A stretch of 64,000 bases of DNA from Gautieria morchelliformis (GCA_015179125.1 WHVA01000180.1:62001-126000); one strand, 5' to 3'. Positions 1 to 12,332 are shown, numbered from the stretch's first letter. Numbers and translations are program-made. Notes: generated from the letters alone by a model not told the origin.

Positions 1-1797
1 TCAACATAATAGACTCTCCAAAAGCTAAACATAGAACAAGTTAGCCTAAACATAATAGACGTGGGTAAACTACCCCACCGTTGATAGAAATTTTCAATGA
101 ATGCCAATGCAATCTGTGTTTTTCCTGCCCCACCAAGCCCATACAAGACAAAGATGTGCTGTTCCTCCTTAACAGTGGATGTCTGCTTTGAGAAGAAGTA
201 TCTCTCAAGTTGCAACAGGATATCAACTCTTCCAGTAAATAAGCTTGTTGCTGGAGGACAAGCCCTACGGCGAGCTCCATGTTTACCCAATAGCTGGCCA
301 ACAGTGCCTGCTGGACCAATGGTGTCTACCATAAAACATATGTCATCAGCTGTGAGGCACGGCAAGGTGTACATACTGAGGTGTGCAACAGCTATCACTT
401 CCCGGCGCTCCCTGAGAGCAATGACAGCTGCAGTTACCATCTCATCCACTTTTCTTTGCCGAAGATGCTGCAATGTGTGTGTTTTCACCTCATGTAACCT
501 TTTCCACTGTTCCAATGCTACACCCTGCATCCCTTGCTCCACGTTGAACCGAAAGTAAACATTCGCTACAGATCCGAAGCGCCCCTCGGTTTCCTGCGCT
601 GTTTTCTCACATTCTGTCGTGATCTTCTTCAATACCTCAGCTACACTTAGTGGTATGACATTGTTAAACAGGCTAGGTGCTGGCAGGCCAGCAGTGGCGA
701 CATGTCCAGTGCCAATACTGACAATGCAAGCAATATGTTGGTGCAGAAATATGTGTTCTGCTTCATTGAGGATTTGCTTGATAGGATTGTTGCAACCTAG
801 GCCTGCATCGATGAAGGGTTCACACAAAGGTGGAATGCCGATGAAAATCCGTTTGAAAAAAGTAGGAGCCGCAGACGTGGCACGAGCGGCCTCCCATATA
901 GCGCAGTCGAATGATTCGTACTCGCCTACGCTGTAGGTACGAAAGAGGCGGGGTGCACTCATGTTATTTGCGGGCATCGCGCAGACGAAACTGGGCTGCG
1001 GTCAGCTACGTCTCAAGTCAAGACAAAGCGGCAACGTGAACACACGTTTTGCAGACTTCGTTGCCTGATCTTGGATCGAGCATGCGTGCGTCAGGGTCAC
1101 CAGTGGAATCCTGGATGATCGCCTTGATAGCTTTCTCCAAATTACTCGCCTTGAACATTCCGTCCTTCCAAAATGGTTTCTTCTTCTTGAACACTTGTGA
1201 GGCGAATCTGCCATAGGCTTCGATCGCTTTGTCTACGGGCAGTTGGAGGCGGCCCAGCATGAGCGCTATGAGCCTGCATGAAACGTATTAGAGAGCGACG
1301 GCGATCCAGATGAAAGTACCTTACCCGCCTGTACTGGTGCCGCAGATTAAGTCGAAATATTCGCAAGGAAGAGGGGTCGTGGATCGTCCTTCTTCGTGCT
1401 GGATTCTTTTCATGATTGCTTCCAGGATGATGAGTTCGGACAAGCCACGAATACCGCCCCCATCTGTTGAGGGAGTCAGAAGGTGTCACATAACAAGCAT
1501 GAAGACATTACCGAGTGAAAGCAACCTCAGCCCGGCGCCCTGATGCCTATCGGGTTGTGTGGCAGGGATAGATTCGATACCTGTTATCCCTGCAGCAAGA
1601 CCTGAAGTAGGCAGCGATATGGCCTGCATCCATGAAGATTCGTCAGACAGTCTCCTTGATCGCGTCCTAGAATAAACGTTGCTTACCGTTGAGAGTACCG
1701 AAGACGGCTTTACGATTGGCGGCGATTCGTCATGCATGGATGAAGGGGTAACTTGAACGTTCTGCGGGTTATGGCCCTTGGAGGAGTTAAAGGTCAT
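1..1797 (-). CDS. Patatin-NB-ARC NLR-type receptor (5' part, runs off left edge)
   Basis: Fungal NLR-like protein: an N-terminal patatin phospholipase followed by a nucleotide-binding switch. Such proteins are linked to non-self recognition and programmed cell death in fungi. Exons by splice reading are 1797-1687, 1623-1512, 1463-1325, 1273-1046, 990-79 and 24-1, with introns of 48-63 bp. All junctions keep frame and give about 508 aa. The patatin oxyanion motif DGGGIRGL is created by splicing at 1511/1464, and the lipase serine motif GTSTGG lies at the end of exon 3. The catalytic Asp is in FIDAGLG (usually DGG/DGA). The NB-ARC Walker A, GLGGAGKT, is near the left end, preceded by the usual TGR start. 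The first intron is a multiple of three and open, so it may be retained. The C-terminal repeats (TPR, ankyrin or WD) are outside the window. The class is well supported; the ligand is unknown. Confidence 0.9.
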
Positions 1798-2358
1798 GGT
1801 GGTATCCGGGAGCGTGCGAGTAGGAAGTACTGCGGCGATGTCACAGGCACCGATGTCCTCTCATTCCCACGTTTTCAACCCTAGAGTTTTGTCTGGGTAC
1901 CTTCGTGAAACCCCTCTCTGTCTATCCGTGGATTTAGTAGTATTACATAATTACATATATATTCACACGCAAGACCCAAAGGCGATCCGGGAGATGTTGG
2001 TTATATCGCCGCCAAAGCCTCTCGTAGCACCGCTTATGAAAAGAAAGAATATCAGGCATGGCCCATCAACGAGCCTTAAGAAGCAGATGCGCGTGTAATT
2101 TCTTGCATTTTGACCAGTCACTATGTACGGGCTATGTAACTTGCTCTTTGCATGTTCTGTAAATAAGTAGTAGAAATTATTACATTCCGTGCTCCTTGCC
2201 CGGCGTATTTCCAGAGCAAGGGGTCTGCTGGTATCTCTAGTTACAGTAATTCTGTTTCATTCAAACATCCTTTAATCTACCCCGTGCATCTGTGAAATGA
2301 TCGAGTGCTGACGTAGACCCATTATTTGCTTGCGCTTGGGTTGAGCGTCTAAATTCTC
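1798..2358. promoter_or_regulatory. Divergent intergenic region, NLR / TOM70
   Basis: This 561-bp gap separates the start codons of two divergent genes, so it should hold both promoters. An AT-rich stretch near 1945-1965 is the only TATA-like sequence I see. No other motif stands out. Confidence 0.4.
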
Positions 2359-4750
2359 ATGTCTACGACCTCTGAGACTGGAGCCAGCTCGAGCGAGCTT
2401 TTCACTAGGCTTCAAACATTTCTCGCGGAGAACAAAAGGGCCGTTCTTATAGGTACTGCGGCCACCGTCGTGGCTATTGGAGGTGTCGCATACTATGCCT
2501 CAACTTCCCGGATCATCCGCGATGACGATATTGACTCTGAGAAGGGAGAGAAGAGGAAGGACAAAAAGAAATCCAAGGGAAAGAAAAAAAAGAGTGTGAA
2601 GGATAAGGACGGTCCCCTCCTTGAAGAGCGCAAACCGAAGGCAGGAGAGTCAAAAACAAGCAGTGAGTCCCTCGTAAGCTCCCAGAACAGAGACTGATCA
2701 TGTACTCAGTTGGACCTAGACTGTCCACGCTGGAAATCGAAGCCTTATCAATGGAGGCAAGTAATATATCTTCAAGTAATGCATGTATCTAACGACTTTC
2801 TTTAGGAGCGAACAAAGATTGCGGCCGATTTGAAAGCAAGCGGCAATTCAGCTTACTCCCAGCGAAAATTCACCGAGGCGGCCGACTTATATACACGAGC
2901 TATCGAGGTGTCTCCAAAACCTGAGGCCGTATTTTACAGCAACAGGGCTGCTTGTGCGGATTTTGTCCTCTCCACCGCTTGTTTGTCTCATCATATACAA
3001 AGGTTACGTCAACATGTCCCCGCCCAAGCATGATCTTGTTGTTGAGAACTGTGATGAAGCTCTTAAGCTGGATATAATGTATGTTAAAGCGTTGAATCGG
3101 AGAGCAGCGGCTCTGGAGGCACTCGGTCGCTATCAGGAGTCACTTCGAGGTGCACTTTCTCCTGATGTTTGTTGTATTCACGCCTGAACAAATTTCCAGA
3201 CTTCACCGCATCAACTATATTGGATAAATTTAAAAATGAAACGGCAGCTCAGTCTGTCGAGCGAGTATTGAAGAAAATGTCCACTGCCGAGGCCCAAGAA
3301 ATTTTGAAAGTCAGTGAACCCGTAGGCAACTGTCCATTGTCTGAGATTCTGGTGCCATGCAGACTCGGGAACCGCGGTTACCTTCTCATACATTTATTTC
3401 ATCTTATTTCGCCGCATTTCGCACTCGTACGCTGCGTTTCATTCACATCACCATTGGCTGCTGATTATAAATCATCAGGCCCGCCACTTGCACCACCCGA
3501 AAGCAGCACTACAGGCGATAACACCCTGTTACTCGCCTTGGATGCATTAGAGGCTACTGACTATGTTCATGCCATGACGCTTGCCAACGAGTCTTTAGTA
3601 CAAGGCATATCCTGGGATGCTGGTCGAGCCGAGGCTTTCAATCTCCGCGGTACCTTCAAGTATGCAGCAAAGGCTCCAATAATCACATTTTAACGTGGCG
3701 TTCTCTAGATTTTTAGTCGGCGATTCAGCTGGAGCGAAGGAAGATCTAGAAAAATCATTGGAGATACTGCCATCGTTCACGCAGAGCTGGGTCAAGATAG
3801 CTAGCGTGCACATGGAACAAGGCGATGCTGCGAGAGCATTTGCGGCGTTTGAAACGGCGATTTCACATAATCCGTGGGACCCAGACATTTTTTACCATCG
3901 AGGGCAAGGTGGGTGTTCCACCAAGACGACGATTCCGACCCGTTCTCATGATGATCGTTCCAATTTTATAGTCTATTTCATCATGGGCCAGTTCAACGAG
4001 GCGGCAGATAATTACACGAAATCGACGGCTCTTGATGACATGTTTGTCTTCAGCCACATTCAGTTAGCAGTCGCCCAGTACAAGTCGGACAATATTGCGA
4101 ACAGTATGGCGACTTTTCGGCGAACAATGAAAAAGTTCCCGCAGAGAAGCGAGCCTCAAAATTATTAGTCAGTAGTCTTTTGGGTCACATGATATTTAAC
4201 TGATGGTGGCATGATGGCACAACACAGCGGCGAACTGTTACTGGATCAACAACGGTTCCAGGATGCTGTGGATAAGTTCGAGCGTGCTATAGAGCTTGAG
4301 AAAGCGAAGTTCGTTTCTTCTCCAGGTCTTCTAATTCTGCTCTGATTCCCCATTCAAGGCGGCCGCCGATGAATGTTCTTCCGCTGGTCAACAAAGGGTT
4401 GGCGTTCTACCAGTGGAAGCAGGACAGTGTCGTAGCCGAGACTTTGTGTCGTGAGGCACTAGTAATAGATCCCGAATGCGAGGCAGCTGTGGCAACGCTC
4501 GCACAGCTCAGCCTGCAACAAGGTAAAATCGATGCTGCCGTCGAGATGTTCTCCCGACATGCCGATCTGGCTCGAACTGAGCCTGAGCTGGTGAATGCAT
4601 TAACATACAAACACGTGGGTGGCAACAGTTAGTCCTCTTGTATAAGCTGACCATTGTGGTGTACAGGCCTCACGTGCGCAGGTGGAGTTCATGCGTAACT
4701 ATCCAACGTTGGCTGGCCAACTAGGGCAGCTCGCGAGGTCTATGATGTAG
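2359..4750 (+). CDS. TOM70: Mitochondrial import receptor TOM70
   Basis: Outer-membrane receptor that binds carrier preproteins and Hsp70/Hsp90 and passes them to the TOM channel. Twelve exons: 2359-2662, 2710-2756, 2806-2953, 3003-3149, 3200-3309, 3363-3426, 3479-3659, 3709-3908, 3972-4167, 4228-4308, 4359-4614 and 4667-4750. Together they give 605 aa with every phase consistent, close to the usual length of TOM70. A single transmembrane segment lies at about residues 29-50, followed by a lysine-rich linker ([12 protein letters not shown]). The first TPR block starts at about residue 118 ([29 protein letters not shown]). The family signature [17 protein letters not shown] is formed by exon 6, and more TPRs fill the C-terminal half. 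The end, LGQLARSMM, suits the family. The second intron has a GC donor. The gene converges on the F-box gene with 146 bp between stops. Confidence 0.95.
2757..2805 (+). other. GC-AG intron in TOM70
   Basis: The intron between exons 2 and 3 begins with GCAAGT and ends in TTTAG. Splicing here joins ATGGAG to GAGCGA and restores the family start of TPR1. No nearby GT donor keeps the frame, so a GC donor is the simplest reading. GC-AG introns are a minor known class in fungi. Confidence 0.75.
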
Positions 4751-4896
4751 TCTTTCGACTCCTAAGCAACATTCTACACCTACATCGAAAGCCGTATGTT
4801 ACATATTACATACGGCAAAATCCCAGCTCTCCTAGACCATGCTCCCACCGGGTTGCGTGTTGCAAATCGTTTGATTCGTGAAAATATTTCAAGTCT

Positions 4897-6875
4897 TCAC
4901 AAGTGGTCACAACACGAACACATCAACGCTCGTTGCATCGTCATTCCAGTGTCGCTGATAAACATGTTACTAAGGCCCGCTATAGTAATGTTACAATCCC
5001 GCACCTTGAGCCCGACCAAACGATCCTCATCGAGCATGAATCCAGAGTAAGGAAGGTTTTCTTGCTTGGCTAATATTCGACATGGGAGCCGATAGATGAC
5101 AGGCGACTCGAAGACGTCGTCTAACAAGAGCTCGTGTGCCTGGTGCATAAGGATATTTTCTTCCCGTGTCACCCATGATGGAGGCACATACGGCGCACCA
5201 AAGTCATACATCTCTATATAACGTGGACCGTCATCTGCCGGAGTATATAGACGTATGAAGCGCTCGCCGTGAACGTAGCGCAGCCATAGGGAACCCGTGG
5301 TGCCCGGAATCCAACGCGTATGTGCCGGACCCCAATCATCCCAGGGGACATCTACAGGTTCAAGATGTTCTGCATAAGCAAGGAATGTCTTGTTACGAAT
5401 AACAATAAGACATGAGGCGGGAGGCTCGGGAGGATTGGAACCACGGGCAAGGTCGATACTGACGACGTGAATGCGGGCATGTGGAGCAGTAACAAACGCC
5501 TTTGGTGGCCTTAACCGCTGAGAAGAATTGGTAGTGAATGGGCCTGTATGTATCCCAAGCAATGATACAGCCGCGCCTTCCCGCATGGCGGGAAGACGAA
5601 GTATGGCATGAAGGCAGGGCTCCGCAGGCGATTCATTACCATCCGGATTTATACCAAAAGTGTATACCCGGAAGCAGGCAGCGGGAACTGGGGATGCGAG
5701 CACGTACGCCCGGTCCGAGACGAACGCAAAGTCGTCAAGCGCTGCAAGGTTAGTTTGCGACTAGAGATAGCAGTCAGGGTATGGTGAATAGTATGAAGCT
5801 GACACGGAATAACGCACCACAAGCTCCATACACTGCTCCCAGTCCCATATGTACAGCTGAGAGTGCAAGTTGTCCCACGTCATGAAACCTACGATCTCGT
5901 TCACGATCTGGATTACGGCCCCAATGACATCGGATGGAAACATTACAGACATGGTTGGTAGACGAGCTGAATCCGAGGCAAAGATATGAGCACGAAGTTA
6001 GAAGTTATGCATGGGCTGCAAACCTACCTTGTGGGTGCGTCTTATTGTCAGATATTGTCCGAAAATGAAGCGTGACATGTGTGAGAAGAGTGCTAGCGCA
6101 GAGTAAACATACCACGTAAGGAGAACATTCGCAAACAACACATACCCGGATGCGTCAGACAGATGGCCACACTGCATATACACGATCAAGTCTTGTGTGG
6201 GGTCCATGGCGAAGTCGCGAAATGTGATCCCGACGTCTTCAAACAGAATGAGCGACCCAGGATTATCTCTGGATGGAAGGCTGGCGAACATGATGCCGCG
6301 GGCAGCGTTCCCAGTGGAGTTGAGAGTCTTGGAGAAAATCCCATCGACCAGTTCGTACGCATTCCATGACCCAGGTACCAACGGAAAGAGGCGGTGCTCC
6401 CATTTCACTTCCCTCCAGGTCTGACGACGCATTCGGAGTTGTGATAGTCGCTCCGCCACCGGAAGTTGGCAATTGTCTCCATCAACCATACCATCCGCAT
6501 AAAGCTCAATGTGATAATTGAGGACTACGGACTGTGCGATCATATCACGTAGCATTCTGCAGACCTGGGGCATAAGATGCGTCAAGGAATCAATCTAAGT
6601 AGGCAACGCAAGCATAAGTAACTACTTACGGCGCCGCATGCCACCAAGGTCGCAGGGTGTACGAGACTTAGGATGCAGATCAGAATCTCCTCAGGTAGTG
6701 AGCAGAGCTTCGAAGTCGGTTGATTATGAATACCGATAATAGGAAGTGGAGGAAGTGGGCGCCACCGCCTTCGGGAGTGATTAGCGGCGTCCATTAGGGA
6801 CGAGTCCATCCAGTACTCCTCGACACTTACATAAGGAACGCCAGGTTCGAGACGGAAGGGGCGATTGGTAATCAC
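4897..6875 (-). CDS. F-box protein
   Basis: Probable substrate adaptor of an SCF ubiquitin ligase, of the large expanded F-box family of Agaricomycetes. Exons 6875-6630, 6564-6146, 6092-6028, 5966-5818 and 5760-4897 give 580 aa, all in phase with introns of 53-65 bp. The F-box, LCSLPEEILICILSLVHPATL, is at about residues 55-80 and is cut by the first intron just after it. The rest matches the layout of the family: a middle segment with THVTLHFRTISDNKTHP, then a WDWE block, then a long last exon without a recognisable repeat domain. I chose the ATG at 6875 because it precedes the F-box in one open exon. Substrate and regulation cannot be inferred. Confidence 0.85.
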
Positions 6876-7204
6876 ACCCGGGCCTCTCCGCTGTTTCCTC
6901 CCACTCTTCCCTTTTTGGCTCGTGATGGCTGCCGTGAAAAAGGAAGGAGCTCGAAGCCTTTGTGGCTATCGAGCGCGAGATATGTGAGAAGGACGCAAGG
7001 AGGTCATGTGGGAGATCAAGGTCTTATATACTAATGGGACAATAGGAAGAGTGGGACAATAGTGAGAGTAATAGGGAGACGGGACAATGAAGAGAAGTGT
7101 GGACTAAAGACGAAAGGTGGACATAGTCACGTGCCTCGTGCCATAGACCTCGGACCTAGCTTTGTCCGCTCCATGATGGCTACCGTTGGACTTATGTAAT
7201 CTTC
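6876..7204. promoter_or_regulatory. Divergent intergenic region, F-box / AlkB
   Basis: This 329-bp gap between divergent start codons contains an imperfect run around 7035-7090 in which GGGACAAT recurs three times with AGAG/GGAG spacers. It could hold promoter elements for either gene. I recognise no known factor site. Confidence 0.35.
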
Positions 7205-8230
7205 ATGGCTGAATCTGAAGCTCAACATCAAGTCTACGGCGAAGGGGATACATATCTCGTTCAACACCTCCTCCCAGACGAGATTGTGAACGACGCCTTC
7301 CCACGGGTTCAAAAGGAAGTGCAATGGCAGACCATGCACCACCATGGTCGGTTTTTTGTCTTCGAATTTCTTGGTATTGATGACCATGTCCATCCCAGGG
7401 GGTGAGGTCCCACGGCTAGTCGCTGTTGAGGGACAGGTCAATGAAGACGGAAGGTGGGCAGTTTCCATGCTGCCGTCGAATTATGCTCGACATTGTCTAG
7501 TTTCCCCATCTATCGTCACCCTGCAGATGAATCTCCACCATTGCTCCCCTTCTCCCCGATGGTCTCTATTATCAAGGAACACGTAGAGAAAGCCCTGCAT
7601 CATCGCTTCAATCATGTACTCATCCAGTATTATCGCACCGGAAATGATTACATTTCAGAACACAGTGACAAGACCATCGACGTAATCCAAGGCTCAAAGA
7701 TAATCAATGTCAGCCTTGGAGCACAACGGTAAGAACATGAAGACCAGCATTGCTAATTCTCATTGGCATTTCTTACAAGACTTATGGTACTCCGAACCAA
7801 GGACCATCACGCAATTGGTGATGCGAGGAATAACCGCCATCCACATGCACGTCTAGCCCAGCGAATCCCATTGCCCCACAATTCGATGTTCGTTCTAGGA
7901 CTTCGAACTAACTCGAGTTGGTTGCACGGGATCCGCCAAGATAAGCGGCCCATTAAGGAGAAATCCCCTGAGGAAATGGCGTTCGAGGGCGAACGCATCA
8001 GCTTGACCTTCCGACACATCGGAACATTCTTAACAGAGAATGGAACGCATATGTGGGGCCAAGGTTGTAACGGTAAGACGAAGGAGGACATGCGACCTGT
8101 GCTCGTCGGTGATGAGTTGGAAACCTCGAAGATGATACATGCATTTGGGCAAGAGAATCAGAGGAGCGACTTCGATTGGAACTCCGTGTACGGAGAAGGG
8201 TTTGATGTGTTGCATTTCACAATGAAGTAG
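7205..8230 (+). CDS. AlkB-like 2-oxoglutarate/Fe(II) dioxygenase
   Basis: Likely removes alkyl groups from nucleic acid by oxidative demethylation. Exons 7205-7346, 7399-7453, 7501-7728 and 7780-8230 give 291 aa in frame, with introns of 47-52 bp. The Fe(II)-binding H-x-D is in YISEHSDKT. The distal His is probably in NSSWLHGI. The 2OG-binding Arg and substrate-side Arg are in the AlkB signature R-x5-R (RISLTFR). The tract FNHVLIQYYRTGNDYI upstream of H-x-D is typical of the family. An ALKBH2/3-like fold is clear, but DNA versus RNA preference is not decidable. The start at 7205 is the first ATG in the exon. The gene converges on the rhodanese gene with about 195 bp between stops. Confidence 0.88.
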
Positions 8231-8425
8231 AAGTTCACTATGTCGAAAGTATACCTGGCTCTTCATTTTAATACTTGTAGTTCTAATGTTAGTAAGGTCT
8301 AGTGGTGTGTAATGCAGCACGTACCGGTCACTTCACTACGATAACAACAATGACGTACATCGGCTAGGCTGGTACTTCGTAATGTCGATAGTCGACGAGC
8401 AATTACGTCTTACTGTGCCTGGGCC

Positions 8426-10017
8426 TCAATGATCGCTTGCTGAGCGCGGGTCGTCACGGATTGTCGGTAACCCTTCACTCTGCCACCTTGCGAATCCACC
8501 GTCAATATCTGTCGCTCGCCATAGCCCAATGTCCTGCAATGCCGCCGCTGCTAAACTGCTCGCGTACCCTTCCTGTTACAAACATGGGCCGTTGGATCAG
8601 GGTGCCAAAAACAAGCGTTACTTACTTGACAATACACAATGACTCGCAGGTCATATCTGTCGGCGATAGGTAGCCGACCATCCAGGGAGCGAGGATCAAA
8701 CCTCCACTCAAGGACGTTGCGGTCAATGATAACAGACCCCGGTATTCCTCCATGCTCTGCACGTTGCGCCTCGGTCCGTATATCGACCAGGATACCATCT
8801 TCGGCAGCCTCCTGGAACGCCTCGCTGGGGTTCAACCTGTCGAGCCTCGCACGTGCGTCAATCAGTAGTTGGTCGACTCCCCGGGACCCAGGTGGAGGCT
8901 CCGCTGGGTCTATAGGATTCGCCGCCTTCCGCACAATATCCCATAACACCTCCTCATCATGTACGTGTGGACTGAGGTTCTCGTCTCCCACGGCATGTGG
9001 CTCAAGATGTCCAATCCATGTGCCTGCAGTGTCCTGGAGTTCCGCTAGCCGTGTCTTGAAGCGTAGCCCTGCTAGGATACATGCTTTTGTAACTAGATGC
9101 TGCGGCGCACCACAGAATACGAGCGTAGTGGCCATGTCAAGTGGCCCACCCACAGGATTAGGGATAAGCGCAAAGAGGTATGAGGTTTGAAGTGTCATGG
9201 TCTGGTGAACCTTCGCCGCAAGAATGCGGATGAAGCGCTCATTGTCGGTGTGCGACATGGTTGAGCACACACCGACCTTAGTGTGCTCTGACGTACCAAC
9301 CGTCTCCGAACGCATTTTTGTACGAAGCGCGAGTGACGTCGTTACTTCGTCGATCACATCGTCGAATGTTCGGAGAGTAGCCTGCGATGAGACCGAGTGT
9401 GCAAGGCTCGAACCCGAACTGGAACTCGTAGTTTTAGTGGTAGTCACAAATGATGGCGTGCTCGAGCTCGATGATTTGGAAGGTTGAGACCGCGGAGTTG
9501 AGGCCATAGGTTCTGAAGCAACCGACCGATCATTGGCAAACTCGGGCTGTAGAACAGGAAAAGAGTGGTCGGAGAGTTTAGCAGCGGAGGCATGCCGAGA
9601 AGACTCTAACTCGATCGCAGAATGTATCGAAGTTTGAGACCTGGCGATCGAGTGCCTAAGGGAGTCGCCCTCTGCTACTGATCCTCTTGCTGACTCTGCC
9701 TGTATGGCTGACCGTGCGGAAGCTGTTTTTGCGATAGAACTTCTGGGGAGGGACGGAAGAGATTTCTCATACATCGATGGTAAAGGTACCCCCATCCTAA
9801 AAACTGATTTCCCAGGGGGTATGAGTTCGCCGTAAGAAGTCTCCGACGATAAAATGGAACCACGGGGTAACACGTGAGTCGTATCGATATTCGCATCGTG
9901 TTCAGTGTATTCTGGGACGACATCGTCTAGATCATTGTGAGTGGATTGCCAATCAGAGTCGGACCGTTCAGTAGCTTCTTTTATGACGCTCAGATGATGT
10001 TCCCTTAGTAGAGACAT
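8426..10017 (-). CDS. Rhodanese-domain protein with long Ser-rich N-terminal region
   Basis: Exons 10017-8626 and 8572-8426 give 512 aa. The C-terminal ~100 residues are a rhodanese (sulfurtransferase-like) domain: VDIRTEAQRAEHGGIPGS at its start, the active-site loop CQEGYASS assembled across the intron with the catalytic Cys present, and DIDGGFARWQSEGLP near the end. The first ~230 residues are low-complexity, Ser/Thr-rich and probably disordered. A middle block of about 140 residues (NERFIRILAAKVHQ..TTLVFCGAPQ) looks folded, but I do not recognise it. The substrate is unknown. The start codon lies 111 bp from the divergent start of BET2, so the two genes probably share a promoter region. 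Confidence 0.8.
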
Positions 10018-10128
10018 AGGTCCACGTATCTTCAGTGTGAGCTTCAGAGGCCTCCAGAGCTCGACGTGAATATGATTGGATATGCACGTGATATGTCACT
10101 CGTGTGACCTCCCGTCACGAGGCCGAGG
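10018..10128. promoter_or_regulatory. Short shared promoter, rhodanese gene / BET2
   Basis: Only 111 bp separate the divergent start codons, so both 5' untranslated regions and core promoters must fit here. CACGTGA occurs at about 10085, a CACGTG E-box of the kind bound by bHLH factors in fungi. Whether it is used is inference. Confidence 0.4.
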
Positions 10129-11507
10129 ATGGCGACGACAGCGGAAAAGCTGCTAACAGACTTGCATGTCAAATACATTCAATCTCTAGGCGAGGTTTGT
10201 TTCTCTTTCCGTTCTCGGGGATTCTTTTAACGAAAGTGGATAACTACGTGCAGAATAAAGACGATCTGACCTACCATCTGACAGCACACTTGCGCCTCAA
10301 CGCCGTCTACTGGGGACTGACAGCACTATGCGTCATGAAGCACAAGGATGCTCTGAACCGGGAGGAGACGATTGAATTTGTCCTAAGCTGCTGGGATAAT
10401 GAGGCAGGTAAGCGTGGATCATAGTAGTATCCAGGTCGATTCATGAGATACGCAGGGGCGTTCGGCGCGCACCCCGACCACGATGCACACATTCTGGCTA
10501 CACTCAGCGCAATACAGATACTCACAATTCATGATGCACTTGATAGAGTTGACGTCCCTCGCGTGGTAAATTGTGCGTGCCATTTCACATCCCGTCATAC
10601 CACTGTTGAACGTGGAGCAGTTATATCGTCCTTGCAGACCCCTTCAGGTGTATTTGCTGGCGATCAATTTGGAGAGACAGACACCCGATTCACGTACTGT
10701 GCCATCAATGCGCTGTCACTACTTGACCGCAAGTTCATCACCCCTGGCACTGCGCCGTTCAATATCGACAACGCTGTTTCATACATTCGGCGCTGTCGAA
10801 ATTTTGATGGAGGGTTTGGGAGCGTTATAGGTGGTGAGAGCCATGCTGGTCAAGGTGTGACATTTTGCACAGCTTCATGGAGTGCGTTGAGATTGGTTTG
10901 TAGTGTTTGTCTGTGTTGCTGCGTTAAGTATTCTGGATCGAATGGATGAAGTAGACGAGAAGACGCTGGCATGGTGGCTAGCAGAACGACAACTTCCCAA
11001 TGGAGGGTTGAATGGGCGACCCGAAAAGCTCGAAGATGTGAATTCTGCTGTTTTGGGTTATATGGCTTTCTCATCTCTCCCAACACAGGTCTGCTATTCT
11101 TTTTGGGTCTTATCCTCTCTATCAATCTTGAAAAAACTACACTGGATCAATAGTGGTGCTTTGATGTCTTTTATTCTATCCGCACAGGTTGCACCCCTAC
11201 CCTTCATCCCATGAGCGTGACTCACCCTCAGCTGTCCGTAGGACCCTGAAGGCGGCGGGATCGCTGATCGTCCAGGCGACGTAGTTGACGTATTTCACAC
11301 GCATTTTGGAGTCGCTGGTTAGATCATCCGCGCATTTTGACGTTTAGTTGGGCTCATAAAGACTTCTTGTTTCTTACTATAGGCCTCTCACTCCTTGGGT
11401 ATCCAGGATTAGGTGACATCGACCCTGTATATTGCATGCCTGTAGATGTCATCGAGAAGAAGGGGCTGCGGAAAGACTGGGCAGCGCTTCCGAGAAAGGC
11501 TTCATAA
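10129..11507 (+). CDS. BET2: Rab geranylgeranyltransferase beta subunit (GGTase-II beta)
   Basis: Catalytic subunit that, with the alpha subunit and the Rab escort protein, attaches geranylgeranyl groups to C-terminal cysteines of Rab GTPases. Exons 10129-10194, 10254-10407, 10456-10572, 10621-10854, 10904-11037, 11089-11187, 11242-11317 and 11383-11507 give 334 aa, the usual length. Prenyltransferase repeats are visible: [55 protein letters not shown] and [20 protein letters not shown]. The zinc ligands of the family are kept: Asp and Cys in EDVCYSFW and His in VFHTHFG. The short N-terminus ([20 protein letters not shown]) and the [14 protein letters not shown] block favour the Rab enzyme over farnesyltransferase or GGTase-I. 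All seven introns are 48-65 bp. Confidence 0.94.
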
Positions 11508-11884
11508 CCTATTGTATCCTTAGCGCAGAAGCTTTGTATAGTTGATGTGAGTACCCCGACATCTTCTTGAAAACTAGACACGCAGAGATCCCTCAGCTGA
11601 AACAACGGGATGGATTCCTTCCCATGGAGAACATGAACTCATGTTCTGGTCCAAGTGCTGGCGGCCCAAGTTGAGATATCAGCGAGTTCACCGATCAAGT
11701 CCACGAAGATGGCGTACAGCAGTATCAATATTGCTTGCCGAACTCCAACTCTGAACATGTCAACCTGACGAAGAGTATGGTATCAGGGGGGACAGGTACC
11801 TAAAGTAAAATTGGCTGACGGGGAATTACCTGCATACGTTCCAGCGTCAGACATGACCGCCAAACAGATCCAACTGGGTCGGTC

Positions 11885-12094
11885 TTGAGAACGGTGACAG
11901 GATTTGAAAACCCCAATGGGAGCATGTTTCCATCCGGCACGTCTCATATACCGACGGGTTATAGTTTTGATTTCCGAGGGCTTGATGATACCGCGTGCGT
12001 CATGGACCAGCCTCTTGTGCTGATAGTTAATATGAAGCTGCCAGACTCGACGCCTAATCAAGACCATGGCGTTGTAACATTGTCATTACACTAA
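11885..12094 (+). CDS. Unrecognised short reading frame, possibly the last exon of a small gene
   Basis: An open stretch ending at 12094 has balanced codon use (TGFENPNGSMFPSGTSHIPTGY) and can be extended upstream in the same frame to about 11860. Upstream, 11690-11795 holds another exon-like frame (EFTDQVHEDGVQQYQYCL) followed by a plausible GT...AG pair. I cannot build a complete gene with a start codon, and I recognise no domain. It could be a degenerate gene between BET2 and the transporter. Confidence 0.25.
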   Translation: MRTVTGFENPNGSMFPSGTSHIPTGYSFDFRGLDDTACVMDQPLVLIVNMKLPDSTPNQDHGVVTLSLH

Positions 12095-12332
12095 TGACGT
12101 CGCCTTGGCCTTGTATACATATTGCAGGGACGTTCATATACCAGTACTGTACCTAACTTGTGTGAATCTCGCATGTGTTCCGGAAGCTACTCTTCTGAGC
12201 GTCTAGAGATACGATGAGAGACAGTATCTGCCATTCCAGCGGAGCACGGTGAACAGTGTTACAATCAGCGAGTACTATGATGTCTGATACACTTCTAAAA
12301 ATGTATGAACTGGATGTTACTCATTAATTCCA

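Noticed and set aside
1142..1489. Separate 115-aa frame on the minus strand
   Set aside because: It is a shifted reading of the patatin exons; splicing gives the lipase motifs in another frame.
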